Numbered from the stretch's first letter, positions 1-9,179 are shown. The stretch: DNA of 64,000 nt from Pantoea alhagi (GCF_002101395.1 NZ_CP019706.1:1364001-1428000), one strand, 5' to 3'. Notes: generated by a model not told the origin, from the sequence alone. Numbers and translations: made by a program.

Positions 1-40
1 TATGCTGATTGTGCCGCTGCGCGATGAGGATGAAGAGTAA
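1..40 (+). CDS. uspA: Universal stress protein A, last 12 codons (partial)
   Basis: The window opens inside a coding region whose last residues are MLIVPLRDEDEE followed by TAA. This matches the C-terminus of enterobacterial UspA, which in E. coli ends with almost the same residues. The rest lies upstream of the window. UspA is a cytoplasmic dimeric stress protein. In E. coli the peptide transporter gene dtpB lies between uspA and rsmJ; here rsmJ follows directly, so dtpB is absent from this position. The assignment rests on a short tail plus synteny with rsmJ and prlC. Confidence 0.8.
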   Translation, partial: MLIVPLRDEDEE

Positions 41-368
41 ACGGGCGCGAAAGACCGTGCCTGCGCTGGCAGATATGCGTTAATCATTCGCGAAAGACCG
101 TGCCTGCGCAGGGAATGCAGCCCGATCGTAAAGACGCAAAAAGCGTCATCCCTGACAGCTCGGCCCGCGCCATCCCTGGCGCGGGACGCTTTACTCTTCT
201 GCCTGCACTCCCTGCGCTTTGATTTCTGCGTCGTTGTGAGGAAAAGATCAAAGCGATAACTGATTTCCTCTCACTTTTCTCACTTTGAATCGGCCAGAAT
301 TTTTTGTATTTAAAAGCAAAGACCTAATTTTATTTGCTATATGCCATCAGCCTGTCGGTTCTACAGCC
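41..368. repeat. Intergenic repeats and hairpin between uspA and rsmJ
   Basis: No gene is visible in this 328-base stretch. It holds a 21-base perfect direct repeat (46-66 and 89-109, core GCGAAAGACCGTGCCTGCGC) and a strong hairpin at 164-185 (CCCGCGCCA, 4-base loop, TGGCGCGGG). A smaller hairpin, GACGC-aaaaa-GCGTC, lies at 133-147. No T-run follows the large hairpin, so it may be a palindromic intergenic repeat rather than a terminator. It sits between the convergent ends of uspA and rsmJ. Confidence 0.55.
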
Positions 369-1121
369 TTAGCTTTTCAGCGGCGGGTAAATATCAAAGC
401 GATGACTTTTCGTGGTAACCGCCGACTGGGTTACCACGTCTGCCAGCGGCGGCGCATAGTCCGGACGTTTTACCACCACCCGCTTTTTCGCCAGCTGGCG
501 CGCAGGCAGCAACAGGCCATCCGCATCATTATCCGCGCCCACCAGCGACTGAAACACGCGCATCTCTTTCTTCACCAGCGCGCTTTTCTGGCGATGCGGA
601 TACATGGGATCAAGGTAAACCACATCCGGCGCAGGCGTAATGGCCTCCAGCGCCGTCAGGCTTGAGGCATGCAGCAGCGTCAGCCGCTGCTGTAGCCAAC
701 TGCCGATCTCCGCATCCTGATAGCCGCGACGCAATCCATCGTCCAGCAGCGCCGCTACCACCGGATGCCGCTCCAGCATTCGTACCCGACAGCCGATCGC
801 CGCCAGCACAAAGGCATCGCGCCCTAACCCGGCGGTGGCGTCCACCACATCAGGCAGGTAATCCCCTTTGATACCGACCGCTTTGGCTACCGCCTCGCCG
901 CGCCCGCCGCCGAAGCGACGCCGATGCGCCATCGCGCCGCCGACAAAGTCGACCCAGATGCCGCCCAGCTTTGGTTCATCGCGCTTGCGCAGTTCCAGTC
1001 GATCCGGCGTCATCACTAACGCCATCACCGAGTGTTCATCCTGCTCCAGCCCCCAGCGAGCGGCTAAAACAGATAAGGCACCGTCTCCGGTGCCTGATTC
1101 ATCAACTAAAGCTATTTTCAC
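369..1121 (-). CDS. rsmJ: 16S rRNA (guanine1516-N2)-methyltransferase RsmJ
   Basis: The 250-residue protein matches the RsmJ (YhiQ) family in length and sequence. RsmJ uses S-adenosylmethionine to methylate N2 of G1516 in 16S rRNA of the small ribosomal subunit. A Rossmann SAM-binding segment is visible at about residues 92-107 (VVDATAGLGRDAF), and the catalytic motif DPMYP is at 171-175. The gene starts 8 bases after the prlC stop on the same strand, so the two are probably co-transcribed, as in E. coli. Nothing looks damaged. Confidence 0.95.
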   Translation of the reverse strand: MKIALVDESGTGDGALSVLAARWGLEQDEHSVMALVMTPDRLELRKRDEPKLGGIWVDFVGGAMAHRRRFGGGRGEAVAKAVGIKGDYLPDVVDATAGLGRDAFVLAAIGCRVRMLERHPVVAALLDDGLRRGYQDAEIGSWLQQRLTLLHASSLTALEAITPAPDVVYLDPMYPHRQKSALVKKEMRVFQSLVGADNDADGLLLPARQLAKKRVVVKRPDYAPPLADVVTQSAVTTKSHRFDIYPPLKS

Positions 1122-1129
1122 GCCTGGCG

Positions 1130-3172
1130 TTATCCCTGAATACCGTAGTGTTCCAGCATCGCATCAAGCTGCGGCTCACGGCCACGGAAGCGTTTAAACA
1201 GCTCCATCGGTTCTTCAGAACCGCCGCGCGTCAGGATGTTATCCAGGAACGACTGGCCGGTTTCGCGGTTAAAAATGCCTTCCTCTTCAAAACGAGAATA
1301 CGCATCCGCTGCCAGCACATCCGCCCACAGATAGCTGTAGTAGCCCGCTGCGTAGCCGCCAGCGAAGATATGGCTGAAGGCGTGCGGGAAACGGCCCCAT
1401 GCCGGGCTTGGCACTACCGCCACCTGTTTTTTCACTTCAGCCAGAGTTTCCAGAATCTGCGCGCCCTTAGCCGGATCGAATTCGGTGTGCAGGCGGAAAT
1501 CGAACAGGCCGAACTCCAGCTGACGCAGAATAAACAGCGCCGCCTGATAGTTTTTCGCCGCCAGCATTTTGTCTAACAGTTCCTGCGGCAGCGGCTCGCC
1601 GGTTTCATAATGACCGGAGATAAACGCCAGTGCTTCCGGCTCCCAGCACCAGTTCTCCATAAACTGACTCGGCAGCTCGACCGCATCCCACGGTACCCCG
1701 CTGATGCCGGAAACGCCCGGGACATCCACACGCGTTAACATATGATGCAGGCCGTGTCCGAATTCATGGAATAGGGTGGTGACTTCATCATGTGTGAACA
1801 GTGCCGGTTTGCCGTTGACCGGACGATTGAAGTTACAGGTCAGATAGGCGACCGGCTTCTGCAGGCTGCCGTCCGCTTTACGCATCATACCAACGCAGTC
1901 ATCCATCCAGGCTCCGCCGCGCTTGTTTTCACGCGCATAGAGATCAAGATAGAAGCTGCCGCGCAGCTCGCCGCTTTCATCAAACAGGTCGAAGAAGCGC
2001 ACATCCGGATGCCAGACATCCACATCTTTACGCTCTTTAGCGCTGATGCCGTAGATGCGTTTCACCACTTCAAACAGACCGTTAACCGCGCGTTCTTCCG
2101 GGAAGTAAGGACGCAGTTGCTCATCGCTGATCGCGTACAGATGCTGTTTCTGCTTCTCGCCGTAATAAGTAATATCCCACGGCTGCAGTTCATCGATACC
2201 GTGCTGCTGTTTAGCAAAGGCGCGCAGGCGCTCCAGCTCTTTCTCTGCCTGCGGACGCGCGCGCTGCGCCAGATCGTTGAGGAAATCAATGACCTGTGAC
2301 GGGTTTTGCGCCATTTTGGTCGCCAGCGATTTATGGGCGTAGGAGTCGAAGCCCAGCAGCTGTGCCAGCTCGTGACGCAGCGCCAGCTCTTCCGCCATAA
2401 TCGGGCCGTTATCCCATTTACCGGCGTGCGGCCCCTGGTCAGAAGCGCGCGTCGCATAGGCGCGATACATCTCTTCACGCAGCGCCTGGTTATCGCAATA
2501 GGTCATCACCGGCAGATAGCTGGGAATATCCAGCGTCAACAGCCAGCCCTCTTGCCCTTTGGCTTCCGCCTGCGCTTTGGCCGCCGCCAGCGCGCTTTCC
2601 GGCATTCCGGCCAGCTCGCTTTCATCGGTGATCAGTTTGCTCCAGCCCATCGTCGCATCCAGCACGTTGTTGCTGTAAGTAGAGCCAAGCTCTGACAGAC
2701 GCGCGGCGATTTCACCGTAGCGCTGCTGCTTCTCTTTCGGCAAACCAATACCTGACAGCTCGAAATCACGCAGCGCATTATCCACCGCTTTTTTCTGCTC
2801 CAGGCTTAGCTGCGCATAGTTGTCGCCCTCTTTCAGATTGCGATACGCCTGATACAGACCTTCATGCTGACCGACCCAGGTGCTGTATTCAGAGAGCAGC
2901 GGCAGCGTCTGTTCGTAAGCCTGACGCAGCTCCGGGCTGTTTTTTACTGAGTTAAGATGACTTACCGGTGAGAAAATACGGCCCAGACGATCGTCCACCT
3001 CCGCCAGCGGCTGGCACAGGTTTTCCCAGCTGTAGGGTGCTCCCTGAGCCACCACTTTTTCTACCGTTTCGCGGCACGCCGCCAGCGCCTGTTCAACGGC
3101 AGGTACGACATGTTCCGGCTGTATGGCAGAGAAAGGAGGAAGAGTAAATGGCGTCAATAATGGATTGGTCAT
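1130..3172 (-). CDS. prlC: Oligopeptidase A (M3 metallopeptidase)
   Basis: The 680-residue product is nearly identical in pattern to E. coli PrlC/OpdA, a cytoplasmic zinc oligopeptidase that degrades peptides and cleaved signal peptides. The zinc motif HEFGH is present at about residue 470, with the expected downstream glutamate region. The start was placed at 3172 (MTNPLLTPF) rather than at an upstream in-frame codon, because this matches the family length and has an AAAGGA ribosome site. rsmJ follows immediately. A divergent promoter region of 174 bases separates it from the CPBP protease gene. Confidence 0.96.
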   Translation of the reverse strand: MTNPLLTPFTLPPFSAIQPEHVVPAVEQALAACRETVEKVVAQGAPYSWENLCQPLAEVDDRLGRIFSPVSHLNSVKNSPELRQAYEQTLPLLSEYSTWVGQHEGLYQAYRNLKEGDNYAQLSLEQKKAVDNALRDFELSGIGLPKEKQQRYGEIAARLSELGSTYSNNVLDATMGWSKLITDESELAGMPESALAAAKAQAEAKGQEGWLLTLDIPSYLPVMTYCDNQALREEMYRAYATRASDQGPHAGKWDNGPIMAEELALRHELAQLLGFDSYAHKSLATKMAQNPSQVIDFLNDLAQRARPQAEKELERLRAFAKQQHGIDELQPWDITYYGEKQKQHLYAISDEQLRPYFPEERAVNGLFEVVKRIYGISAKERKDVDVWHPDVRFFDLFDESGELRGSFYLDLYARENKRGGAWMDDCVGMMRKADGSLQKPVAYLTCNFNRPVNGKPALFTHDEVTTLFHEFGHGLHHMLTRVDVPGVSGISGVPWDAVELPSQFMENWCWEPEALAFISGHYETGEPLPQELLDKMLAAKNYQAALFILRQLEFGLFDFRLHTEFDPAKGAQILETLAEVKKQVAVVPSPAWGRFPHAFSHIFAGGYAAGYYSYLWADVLAADAYSRFEEEGIFNRETGQSFLDNILTRGGSEEPMELFKRFRGREPQLDAMLEHYGIQG

Positions 3173-3346
3173 CGCGCAGTCCTTTAAGTTTGATGTGGGC
3201 GCGCACGGGCGCAATATGACTAACATGCGGTTAAGCCGCCTGAAAATCAATGGGCGCGCCCGCTGCTTTAGCGTTACTGACCTGAATTAGTCAGTTTGTT
3301 ATAGTCTCTCTCCCGTTGATTTTTGATACTTAAGGAAGAGAACATC

Positions 3347-4162
3347 ATGTGGTATGTACTGGCGGCGGCGCTCCTGGCGCTTCTGTTTTTCCGCCCCGCT
3401 GTGAAACCTTTGCTGCTGGCCGCCCTGGCGCTGGCCTTTTGGCAACAAACGCTGCTGTGGCCGGGTCTGCTGCTGCTGACTGGGCTGGCGTTGACGGCGT
3501 TGGTACGCAAAAACTTTGCACACCATTCGCGCCTGATGCCGTTACTGGAGGCGATTCTGGTCGCCGGGGCCGTGGCGCTAACGCTTCATCTTGTGCCCGG
3601 CTTCAATAATCCGCCCATCGTTATGAAACAGCAGGCAGGCCCGCTTAGCGCGCCTTTTACATTTTACTACAACCTCGATAAAGCGCTGGTGCCCTTCGTT
3701 TTGCTGGCCTGTTTACCTACCCTGGTGCAGGCGCCTGCGTCCGCGCCGCGCTGGCGTTTCGCCTGGCCTGCGCTGATCGCCGCCATTCCGGCTCTGCTGT
3801 TGCTGGCTACGCTGGCTGGTGGGCTGCGCATTGAACCGCACGCGCCCGCATGGCTTGGCGAATTTATGCTGGCAAACCTGTTTTTCGTGTCGCTGGCGGA
3901 GGAAGCGCTGTTCCGCGCCTGGCTGCAACAGCGACTGAGTCAGTGGATTGGCCGCTGGCCGGGTTTGCTGATTGCTGCGCTGCTGTTTGGCCTGGCGCAT
4001 ATTGCCGGCGGCCCGCTGCTGATTTTCTTCGCCACGCTGGCTGGTATTGTTTACGGCCTGGCCTGGCAGTGGAGCGGCAGGCTATGGGTTGCGACGCTGG
4101 TGCATTTTGCCTTTAACCTGACGCATCTGCTGCTGTTTACTTACCCTGTACTGCAACGCTAG
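3347..4162 (+). CDS. CPBP-family intramembrane metalloprotease
   Basis: The 271-residue, very hydrophobic protein has about eight predicted membrane segments. It carries all three signatures of the CPBP (Abi/CAAX-protease-like) family: an EExxxR motif (AEEALFRAW, about residue 182), an FxxxH motif (LLFGLAHI) and a C-terminal HxxxN motif (HFAFNL). These residues form the membrane-embedded metal-dependent active site. Substrate is unknown. The start at ATG 3347 has an AAGGAAG site 8 bases upstream; an upstream TTG is less likely. The gene is inserted between prlC and rlmJ, which are neighbours in E. coli. Confidence 0.85.
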   Translation: MWYVLAAALLALLFFRPAVKPLLLAALALAFWQQTLLWPGLLLLTGLALTALVRKNFAHHSRLMPLLEAILVAGAVALTLHLVPGFNNPPIVMKQQAGPLSAPFTFYYNLDKALVPFVLLACLPTLVQAPASAPRWRFAWPALIAAIPALLLLATLAGGLRIEPHAPAWLGEFMLANLFFVSLAEEALFRAWLQQRLSQWIGRWPGLLIAALLFGLAHIAGGPLLIFFATLAGIVYGLAWQWSGRLWVATLVHFAFNLTHLLLFTYPVLQR

Positions 4163-4264
4163 TCGGGTATTTTTATCGACGTCCAGCTATACTAGCCACT
4201 GTTTCCGCCGGAGCGTTCATGCTCCGGCCTCATTTCATCAGGCATCACCGGATACATTGTTTAT

Positions 4265-5107
4265 ATGCTTAGTTACCGTCACAGTTTTCACGCTGGCAAC
4301 CATGCGGATGTGCTGAAGCACACCGTACAAAGCCTGATCATCACCGCGCTGAAAGAGAAAGAAAAACCGTTTCTTTATCTCGATACGCACGCTGGCGCTG
4401 GCCGTTATTTGCTGAGCGGCGAACACGCGGAGCGTACCGGTGAATATCTGGAAGGAATTGCCCGCGTCTGGCAGCAGGACGATCTGCCGGAAGAGCTGGC
4501 TCCTTACATCAGCTGCGTAAAAGCGCTTAATCGTGGGCCGGGCCTGCGCTATTACCCTGGCTCGCCGCTGATTGCCCGCCACCTGCTGCGTGAAGATGAC
4601 AAGCTGGAGCTGACGGAGCTGCATTCCAGCGATTTTCCTCTGCTGCGTAGCGAATTTCAGAAAGACAGTCGCGCCCGCCTGGCCCGTGCCGATGGCTATC
4701 AGCAGCTTAAAGCCAGGCTGCCGCCGCCATCGCGCCGTGGTTTGATTTTGATTGACCCGCCTTATGAGATGAAAAGCGATTATCAGGCGGTGGTGAAAGG
4801 GATTCAGGAAGGCTACCGCCGCTTCGGCACCGGCGTTTTCGCCCTCTGGTATCCGGTGGTACTGCGTCAGCAGATCAAGCGCATGGTGCACGATCTGGAA
4901 GCGACCGGCATCCGCCGTATTTTGCAGATTGAGCTGGCGGTACGCCCGGACAGCGATCGCTTCGGCATGACCGGATCCGGCATGATCGTGGTTAACCCAC
5001 CGTGGAAACTGGAACAGCAAATGCGCGACCTGCTGCCCTGGCTGCACCGGGTACTGGTACCGGCAGGCACCGGCCACACCAGCGTTAGCTGGATCACCCC
5101 GGAATAA
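4265..5107 (+). CDS. rlmJ: 23S rRNA (adenine2030-N6)-methyltransferase RlmJ
   Basis: The 280-residue product has the same length as E. coli RlmJ (YhiR) and aligns throughout. It methylates N6 of A2030 in 23S rRNA. The SAM pocket lies near residues 36-50 (LDTHAGAGRYLL) and the catalytic DPPY motif is at 164-167. It is cytoplasmic. In E. coli the gene sits between prlC and gor; here rnz, an rtcR stump and rtcB have been placed between rlmJ and gor. The neighbouring rnz gene converges on it. Confidence 0.95.
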   Translation: MLSYRHSFHAGNHADVLKHTVQSLIITALKEKEKPFLYLDTHAGAGRYLLSGEHAERTGEYLEGIARVWQQDDLPEELAPYISCVKALNRGPGLRYYPGSPLIARHLLREDDKLELTELHSSDFPLLRSEFQKDSRARLARADGYQQLKARLPPPSRRGLILIDPPYEMKSDYQAVVKGIQEGYRRFGTGVFALWYPVVLRQQIKRMVHDLEATGIRRILQIELAVRPDSDRFGMTGSGMIVVNPPWKLEQQMRDLLPWLHRVLVPAGTGHTSVSWITPE

Positions 5108-5165
5108 GCCCAGGGCGCAGGTTGTGCCACTATCAACAACGCGTGTCGCCTTTTTACCATCGGCC

Positions 5166-5195
5166 TGTCTATCTGGCGTGCGCGTCAGATAGACA
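5166..5195. terminator. Long hairpin between convergent rlmJ and rnz
   Basis: A perfect 10-base inverted repeat, TGTCTATCTG (5166-5175) and CAGATAGACA (5186-5195), encloses a 10-base loop that can extend the stem. It lies between the converging stops of rlmJ and rnz. No clear T-run follows on either strand, so the terminator role is inferred from position only. Confidence 0.4.
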
Positions 5196-5206
5196 AAGCA
5201 CTTTCG

Positions 5207-6118
5207 CTACAGATTAAATACCGCGAAATCGCGCGCCAGCTCGGTGGCCGGGAATATCGCCTGGCACTCCGCCAACAGCCGTGGCATATCCTCAAAACGA
5301 TAGCGTGAGCTAAAGTGAGTGGCGATAAAGCGCTTTGCGCCTGCGTCTCTGGCCACGGTTGCTGCCTGCACAGTAGTGGAGTGTCCCCGCCCATTGGCTT
5401 TTTCTTCCATCGCCGCCTCAAGCGTGGCTTCGTGCACCATCACGTCCACTTCAGCCGCCAGCGCCAGCGCGGTTTCCACCGGCGCGGTATCGCCGAAAAT
5501 CGCCAGCTTTCTTCCCGGCGTGGCGGGGCCCAGGTAATCACGTCCGTTAATTACCCGCCCGTCTTCAAGCGTGACGATCTCGCCCTGTTTCAGTTGCTGA
5601 AACCAGGGGCCGCGCGGCACATTGTCCACCTTAAGCCGCTGGGCGTCGAGAAAGCCCGGTTTATCATGCTCTTCAATACGATAGCCAAAACAGGGCAGGA
5701 CATGATTTAACGGATAAGCGGTGACTCTGAATTTGCCATTATCAAATACCTCTCCCGCCTCAACCTCTACGATCTCAAGCGGATAGGTAACAAAGGATCC
5801 GCTCAGGCTAAGCGTCGTCTCGACAAAGGTTTTCAGGCCCGCCGGACCGTACAGCGTCAGCGGCTCGCTGATGCCGCCCATGGAGCGGCTGGTCAGCAGC
5901 CCGGGCAGACCGAAAATATGGTCGCCATGCAGGTGGGTAATAAAAATTTTATCCAGCTTGCCTGGCTTAAGCGCGCTGCGCATAAACTGATGCTGCGTCG
6001 CTTCGCCGCAGTCAAACAGCCAGTAGTCGCCCCGACGCGATAAGGTCAGGGCGATAGCGGTAACGTTACGCTGCAGGCTTGGCGTTCCGGCACCGGTGCC
6101 AAGAAAAGTCAGTTGCAT
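5207..6118 (-). CDS. rnz: Ribonuclease BN / tRNase Z
   Basis: The 303-residue metallo-beta-lactamase-fold protein carries the tRNase Z motif HLHGDH (His62, His64, Asp66, His67) and a matching C-terminal HFSSRYR element, as in E. coli ElaC/RNase BN. The enzyme trims tRNA 3' trailers and also has exonuclease activity in E. coli. In E. coli it maps in a different part of the chromosome. Here it lies next to an rtcR stump and the RNA ligase gene rtcB, giving a local group of RNA-processing genes. Confidence 0.94.
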   Translation of the reverse strand: MQLTFLGTGAGTPSLQRNVTAIALTLSRRGDYWLFDCGEATQHQFMRSALKPGKLDKIFITHLHGDHIFGLPGLLTSRSMGGISEPLTLYGPAGLKTFVETTLSLSGSFVTYPLEIVEVEAGEVFDNGKFRVTAYPLNHVLPCFGYRIEEHDKPGFLDAQRLKVDNVPRGPWFQQLKQGEIVTLEDGRVINGRDYLGPATPGRKLAIFGDTAPVETALALAAEVDVMVHEATLEAAMEEKANGRGHSTTVQAATVARDAGAKRFIATHFSSRYRFEDMPRLLAECQAIFPATELARDFAVFNL

Positions 6119-6122
6119 AGGA

Positions 6123-6329
6123 TTAACCTTGTTGATGTTGAATGGCTTCCCAGCTCAGCCCGAAGCGGGCCAGGTATTTACGTAGCCGATCGGCATCGTT
6201 CGGCTGCTTCTTTTGCTGGCGCGAAACAGCAAACAGCTTACGTCCCGCTTCTGACAGGCTGGCGGATTGCTGGCAGATCGTCAACACCGTTTCCAGCCGA
6301 TCGTTATTCTGTGCATCCTTTATGCTTAT
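6123..6329 (-). pseudogene. rtcR: C-terminal remnant of rtcR (sigma-54 activator of rtcBA)
   Basis: Reading the minus strand from 6329 gives about 68 codons ending with TAA at 6123-6125. The translation includes SLSEAGRKLFAVSRQQKK and NDADRLRKYLARFGLSWEA, which closely match the DNA-binding C-terminus of E. coli RtcR. An in-frame stop at 6330-6332 lies directly upstream, and the sensory CARF-like domain and AAA+ sigma-54 activation domain are gone. The stump is divergent from rtcB, exactly where intact rtcR lies in E. coli, so it is a deletion remnant and not a new gene. Confidence 0.88.
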
Positions 6330-6439
6330 TTATAAATCTTTATTCGCAAGCCTGCTGTTAACCAGAAATGTAGCCCTGTTTAAGGCCGCCAGCACATCGC
6401 TTCCGTACGCCTGAAACAGCAGCCAGAAGGAAACGCACA

Positions 6440-7663
6440 ATGAAACCGCAATATCAGGTGTTATCAGCGCCCAACAGCGCGCCGGTAAAAATGTGGACCA
6501 ATGGCGTACCGGTAGAACCGGAAGCGCGTAATCAGCTGCTGAATACAGCAAAAATGCCTTTCATCTTCAAACATCTGGCAGTGATGCCCGATGTCCATTT
6601 AGGCAAAGGTTCCACTATCGGCAGCGTTATTCCGACGCGTGGTGCCATTATCCCGGCGGCGGTCGGCGTTGACATCGGCTGCGGCATGATCGCGGTGCGT
6701 ACTTCGCTGGCCGCTGGCGACCTGCCCGAAAATCTCTACGGCATCCGCAGCGCCATTGAGCGCACGGTTCCACATGGCCGCACCAGCAACCGCTCCAGCA
6801 ACGATAAAGGCGCCTGGAAACGCGCACCGGATATTGTGGATCAACACTGGGCCACTTTGCAGAAGGGATTCAGGCGCATTACCGATAAGTATCCGGCGCT
6901 GCTGAAAACCAATAATTACGCCCATCTAGGCACGCTCGGCACCGGCAACCATTTTATTGAACTCTGCCTGGACGAAGCGGACCGCGTGTGGGTCATGCTG
7001 CACAGCGGCTCACGTGGCGTGGGCAATGCCATCGGCACCCTGTTTATTCAACTGGCGCAGCAGGATATGCGTCAGCATATCGCTAACCTGCCGGATCGCG
7101 ATCTCGCCTGGTTTGCTGAAGGCAACCCGCATTTTGACGACTATATCGAAGCGGTCGGCTGGGCACAGGACTATGCGCGTCATAACCGCGAAATAATGAT
7201 GCAGCAGGTGCTGGCGGCGCTGTCGCGGGAAATCACCAAACCCTTCAGCGCCACGGCGGAAGCGGTTAACTGCCACCATAACTATGTGCAGCGCGAAAAG
7301 CATTTTGGCGAACAGGTACTGGTAACCCGTAAAGGCGCAGTATCGGCCCAACGCGGCGAGATGGGGATTATTCCCGGCTCGATGGGCGCGAAAAGCTTTA
7401 TCGTGCGCGGGCTGGGCAATGAAGAGAGCTTTTGCTCATGCAGCCATGGCGCTGGGCGCTCCATGAGCCGCACCGCCGCTAAAAAACGCTTTACCGTTGC
7501 CGACCAGCAGCGCGCCACAGCCCATGTGGAGTGCCGTAAAGATAGCGATGTGATCGATGAAATTCCAATGGCCTACAAGGATATCGATGCGGTGATGGCG
7601 GCGCAGTCTTCGCTGGTGGAAATCGTGCATACCCTGCGTCAGGTGGTCTGTGTTAAGGGATAA
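6440..7663 (+). CDS. rtcB: RNA-splicing ligase RtcB
   Basis: The 407-residue protein matches E. coli RtcB (408 residues). RtcB uses GTP and manganese to join a 2',3'-cyclic phosphate or 3'-phosphate end to a 5'-OH end, repairing cleaved tRNA and rRNA. Metal ligands are visible (DVH at 51-53, Cys81 in DIGCGM, HSGSRG near 188, HHNYV near 279), and His336 in CSHGAGR is the residue that accepts GMP. The gene looks intact. No rtcA cyclase gene follows; gor does. The regulator rtcR is reduced to a stump, so control must differ from the E. coli operon. Confidence 0.95.
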   Translation: MKPQYQVLSAPNSAPVKMWTNGVPVEPEARNQLLNTAKMPFIFKHLAVMPDVHLGKGSTIGSVIPTRGAIIPAAVGVDIGCGMIAVRTSLAAGDLPENLYGIRSAIERTVPHGRTSNRSSNDKGAWKRAPDIVDQHWATLQKGFRRITDKYPALLKTNNYAHLGTLGTGNHFIELCLDEADRVWVMLHSGSRGVGNAIGTLFIQLAQQDMRQHIANLPDRDLAWFAEGNPHFDDYIEAVGWAQDYARHNREIMMQQVLAALSREITKPFSATAEAVNCHHNYVQREKHFGEQVLVTRKGAVSAQRGEMGIIPGSMGAKSFIVRGLGNEESFCSCSHGAGRSMSRTAAKKRFTVADQQRATAHVECRKDSDVIDEIPMAYKDIDAVMAAQSSLVEIVHTLRQVVCVKG

Positions 7664-7826
7664 AAAAACACGGCTATCAGCACGGTCCGAGGATAACGTC
7701 GGCTAAAAGCGCTTCGTTGCACAAAAAGACGGCTCCTGTTGCAATCATAGGCGCAAACTTTGCGGGAAATCACCGAGTAACGGTACACTGACGCCAGTTT
7801 TCTTTTCTTACTTTGGAGTTCGCTCA

Positions 7827-9179
7827 ATGACCCGACATTATGATTATCTCGCTATTGGCGGCGGCAGCGGCGGGATTGCATCCATTAACCGTGCGGCAAT
7901 GTATGGGCAGAAATGCGCCCTGATCGAAGCCAAAGAGCTGGGTGGCACCTGCGTCAACGTGGGCTGCGTACCGAAAAAAGTGATGTGGCATGCGGCTCAG
8001 ATTGCTGAAGCGATCCATAACTACGGCCCTGATTACGGTTTCGATACCACCGTCAATAACTTTAGCTGGCAGACGGTGGTAAAAAACCGTACGGCCTATA
8101 TCGATCGCATCCATACCTCATACGAAACGGTGCTGGGCAAAAACAACGTAGACGTGATTAAAGGTTTCGCCCGTTTTGTTGATGCGCATACGGTAGAAGT
8201 GAATGGCGAGAAAATCACCGCCGACCATATCCTGATTGCCACCGGCGGACGTCCGGTTCAGCCGACAATCCCGGGCGCGGAATATGGCATTAACTCTGAC
8301 GGCTTTTTTGAGCTGGACGAGATGCCGAAGCGCACCGCTGTCGTGGGCGCGGGCTATATCGCGGTTGAGATCGCGGGCGTACTGAATGCGCTGGGCTCAG
8401 AAACCCACCTGTTCGTGCGTAAAGATGCGCCGCTGCGTCAATTCGATCCGCTACTTAGCGAAACGCTGGTTGAAGTGATGAACGCCGAAGGTCCCACGCT
8501 GCACACCCAGTCGGTGCCAAAAGCAGTCGTGAAAAACAGCGACGGCAGCCTGACACTGCAGCTGGAAAACGGCAACGAACAAACCGTTGATTGCCTGATT
8601 TGGGCCATTGGCCGCGAACCGGCGACCGATAATCTGAACCTGGCCGTGACCGGCGTTGCGCTGAATGAAAAAGGCTATATCCAGGTGGATAAATTCCAGA
8701 ACACCAGCGTTTCCGGCATTTATGCCGTTGGCGATAACACCGGCGCGGTTGAGCTGACCCCGGTTGCGGTGGCTGCAGGCCGTCGCCTTTCCGAGCGTCT
8801 GTTTAACAACAAGCCTGATGAGCATCTGGATTACAGCAATATTCCAACCGTGGTATTCAGCCATCCGCCGATCGGCACCGTTGGCCTGAGCGAGCCGCAG
8901 GCACGCGAGCAGTATGGAGACGAGGCGGTAAAAGTCTATAAGTCATCCTTTACCGCGATGTACACCGCCGTTACACAGCATCGCCAGCCGTGCCGTATGA
9001 AGCTGGTTTGCGTCGGCCCGGAAGAAAAAATCGTGGGTATTCACGGTATTGGTTTCGGCATGGATGAAATGCTGCAGGGCTTCGCGGTAGCGTTGAAAAT
9101 GGGCGCCACCAAGAAAGACTTTGATAACACCGTGGCGATTCACCCCACCGCATCGGAAGAATTTGTCACCATGCGCTAA
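7827..9179 (+). CDS. gor: Glutathione-disulfide reductase
   Basis: The 450-residue flavoprotein equals E. coli Gor in length. The N-terminal FAD motif GGGSGG is at 11-16, the redox disulfide is formed by Cys42 and Cys47 (GGTCVNVGC), the NADPH-binding region (VVGAGYIAVE) lies near 170, and the catalytic HPT motif (His439) is near the C-terminus. It keeps cytoplasmic glutathione reduced with NADPH. It has its own 163-base upstream region and a good terminator. In E. coli this gene marks the left edge of a large variable interval. Confidence 0.97.
   Translation: MTRHYDYLAIGGGSGGIASINRAAMYGQKCALIEAKELGGTCVNVGCVPKKVMWHAAQIAEAIHNYGPDYGFDTTVNNFSWQTVVKNRTAYIDRIHTSYETVLGKNNVDVIKGFARFVDAHTVEVNGEKITADHILIATGGRPVQPTIPGAEYGINSDGFFELDEMPKRTAVVGAGYIAVEIAGVLNALGSETHLFVRKDAPLRQFDPLLSETLVEVMNAEGPTLHTQSVPKAVVKNSDGSLTLQLENGNEQTVDCLIWAIGREPATDNLNLAVTGVALNEKGYIQVDKFQNTSVSGIYAVGDNTGAVELTPVAVAAGRRLSERLFNNKPDEHLDYSNIPTVVFSHPPIGTVGLSEPQAREQYGDEAVKVYKSSFTAMYTAVTQHRQPCRMKLVCVGPEEKIVGIHGIGFGMDEMLQGFAVALKMGATKKDFDNTVAIHPTASEEFVTMR

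Noticed and set aside
6380..6420. Sigma-54 promoter before rtcB
   Set aside because: The closest match (CAGCACATCGCTTCC) lacks the invariant GC of the -12 element and the GG of the -24 element. I cannot support a functional site.
6330..6551. Minus-strand 73-codon frame between rtcR stump and rtcB
   Set aside because: It mostly overlaps rtcB antisense, has no ribosome site or recognisable similarity, and is not in frame with the rtcR stump.
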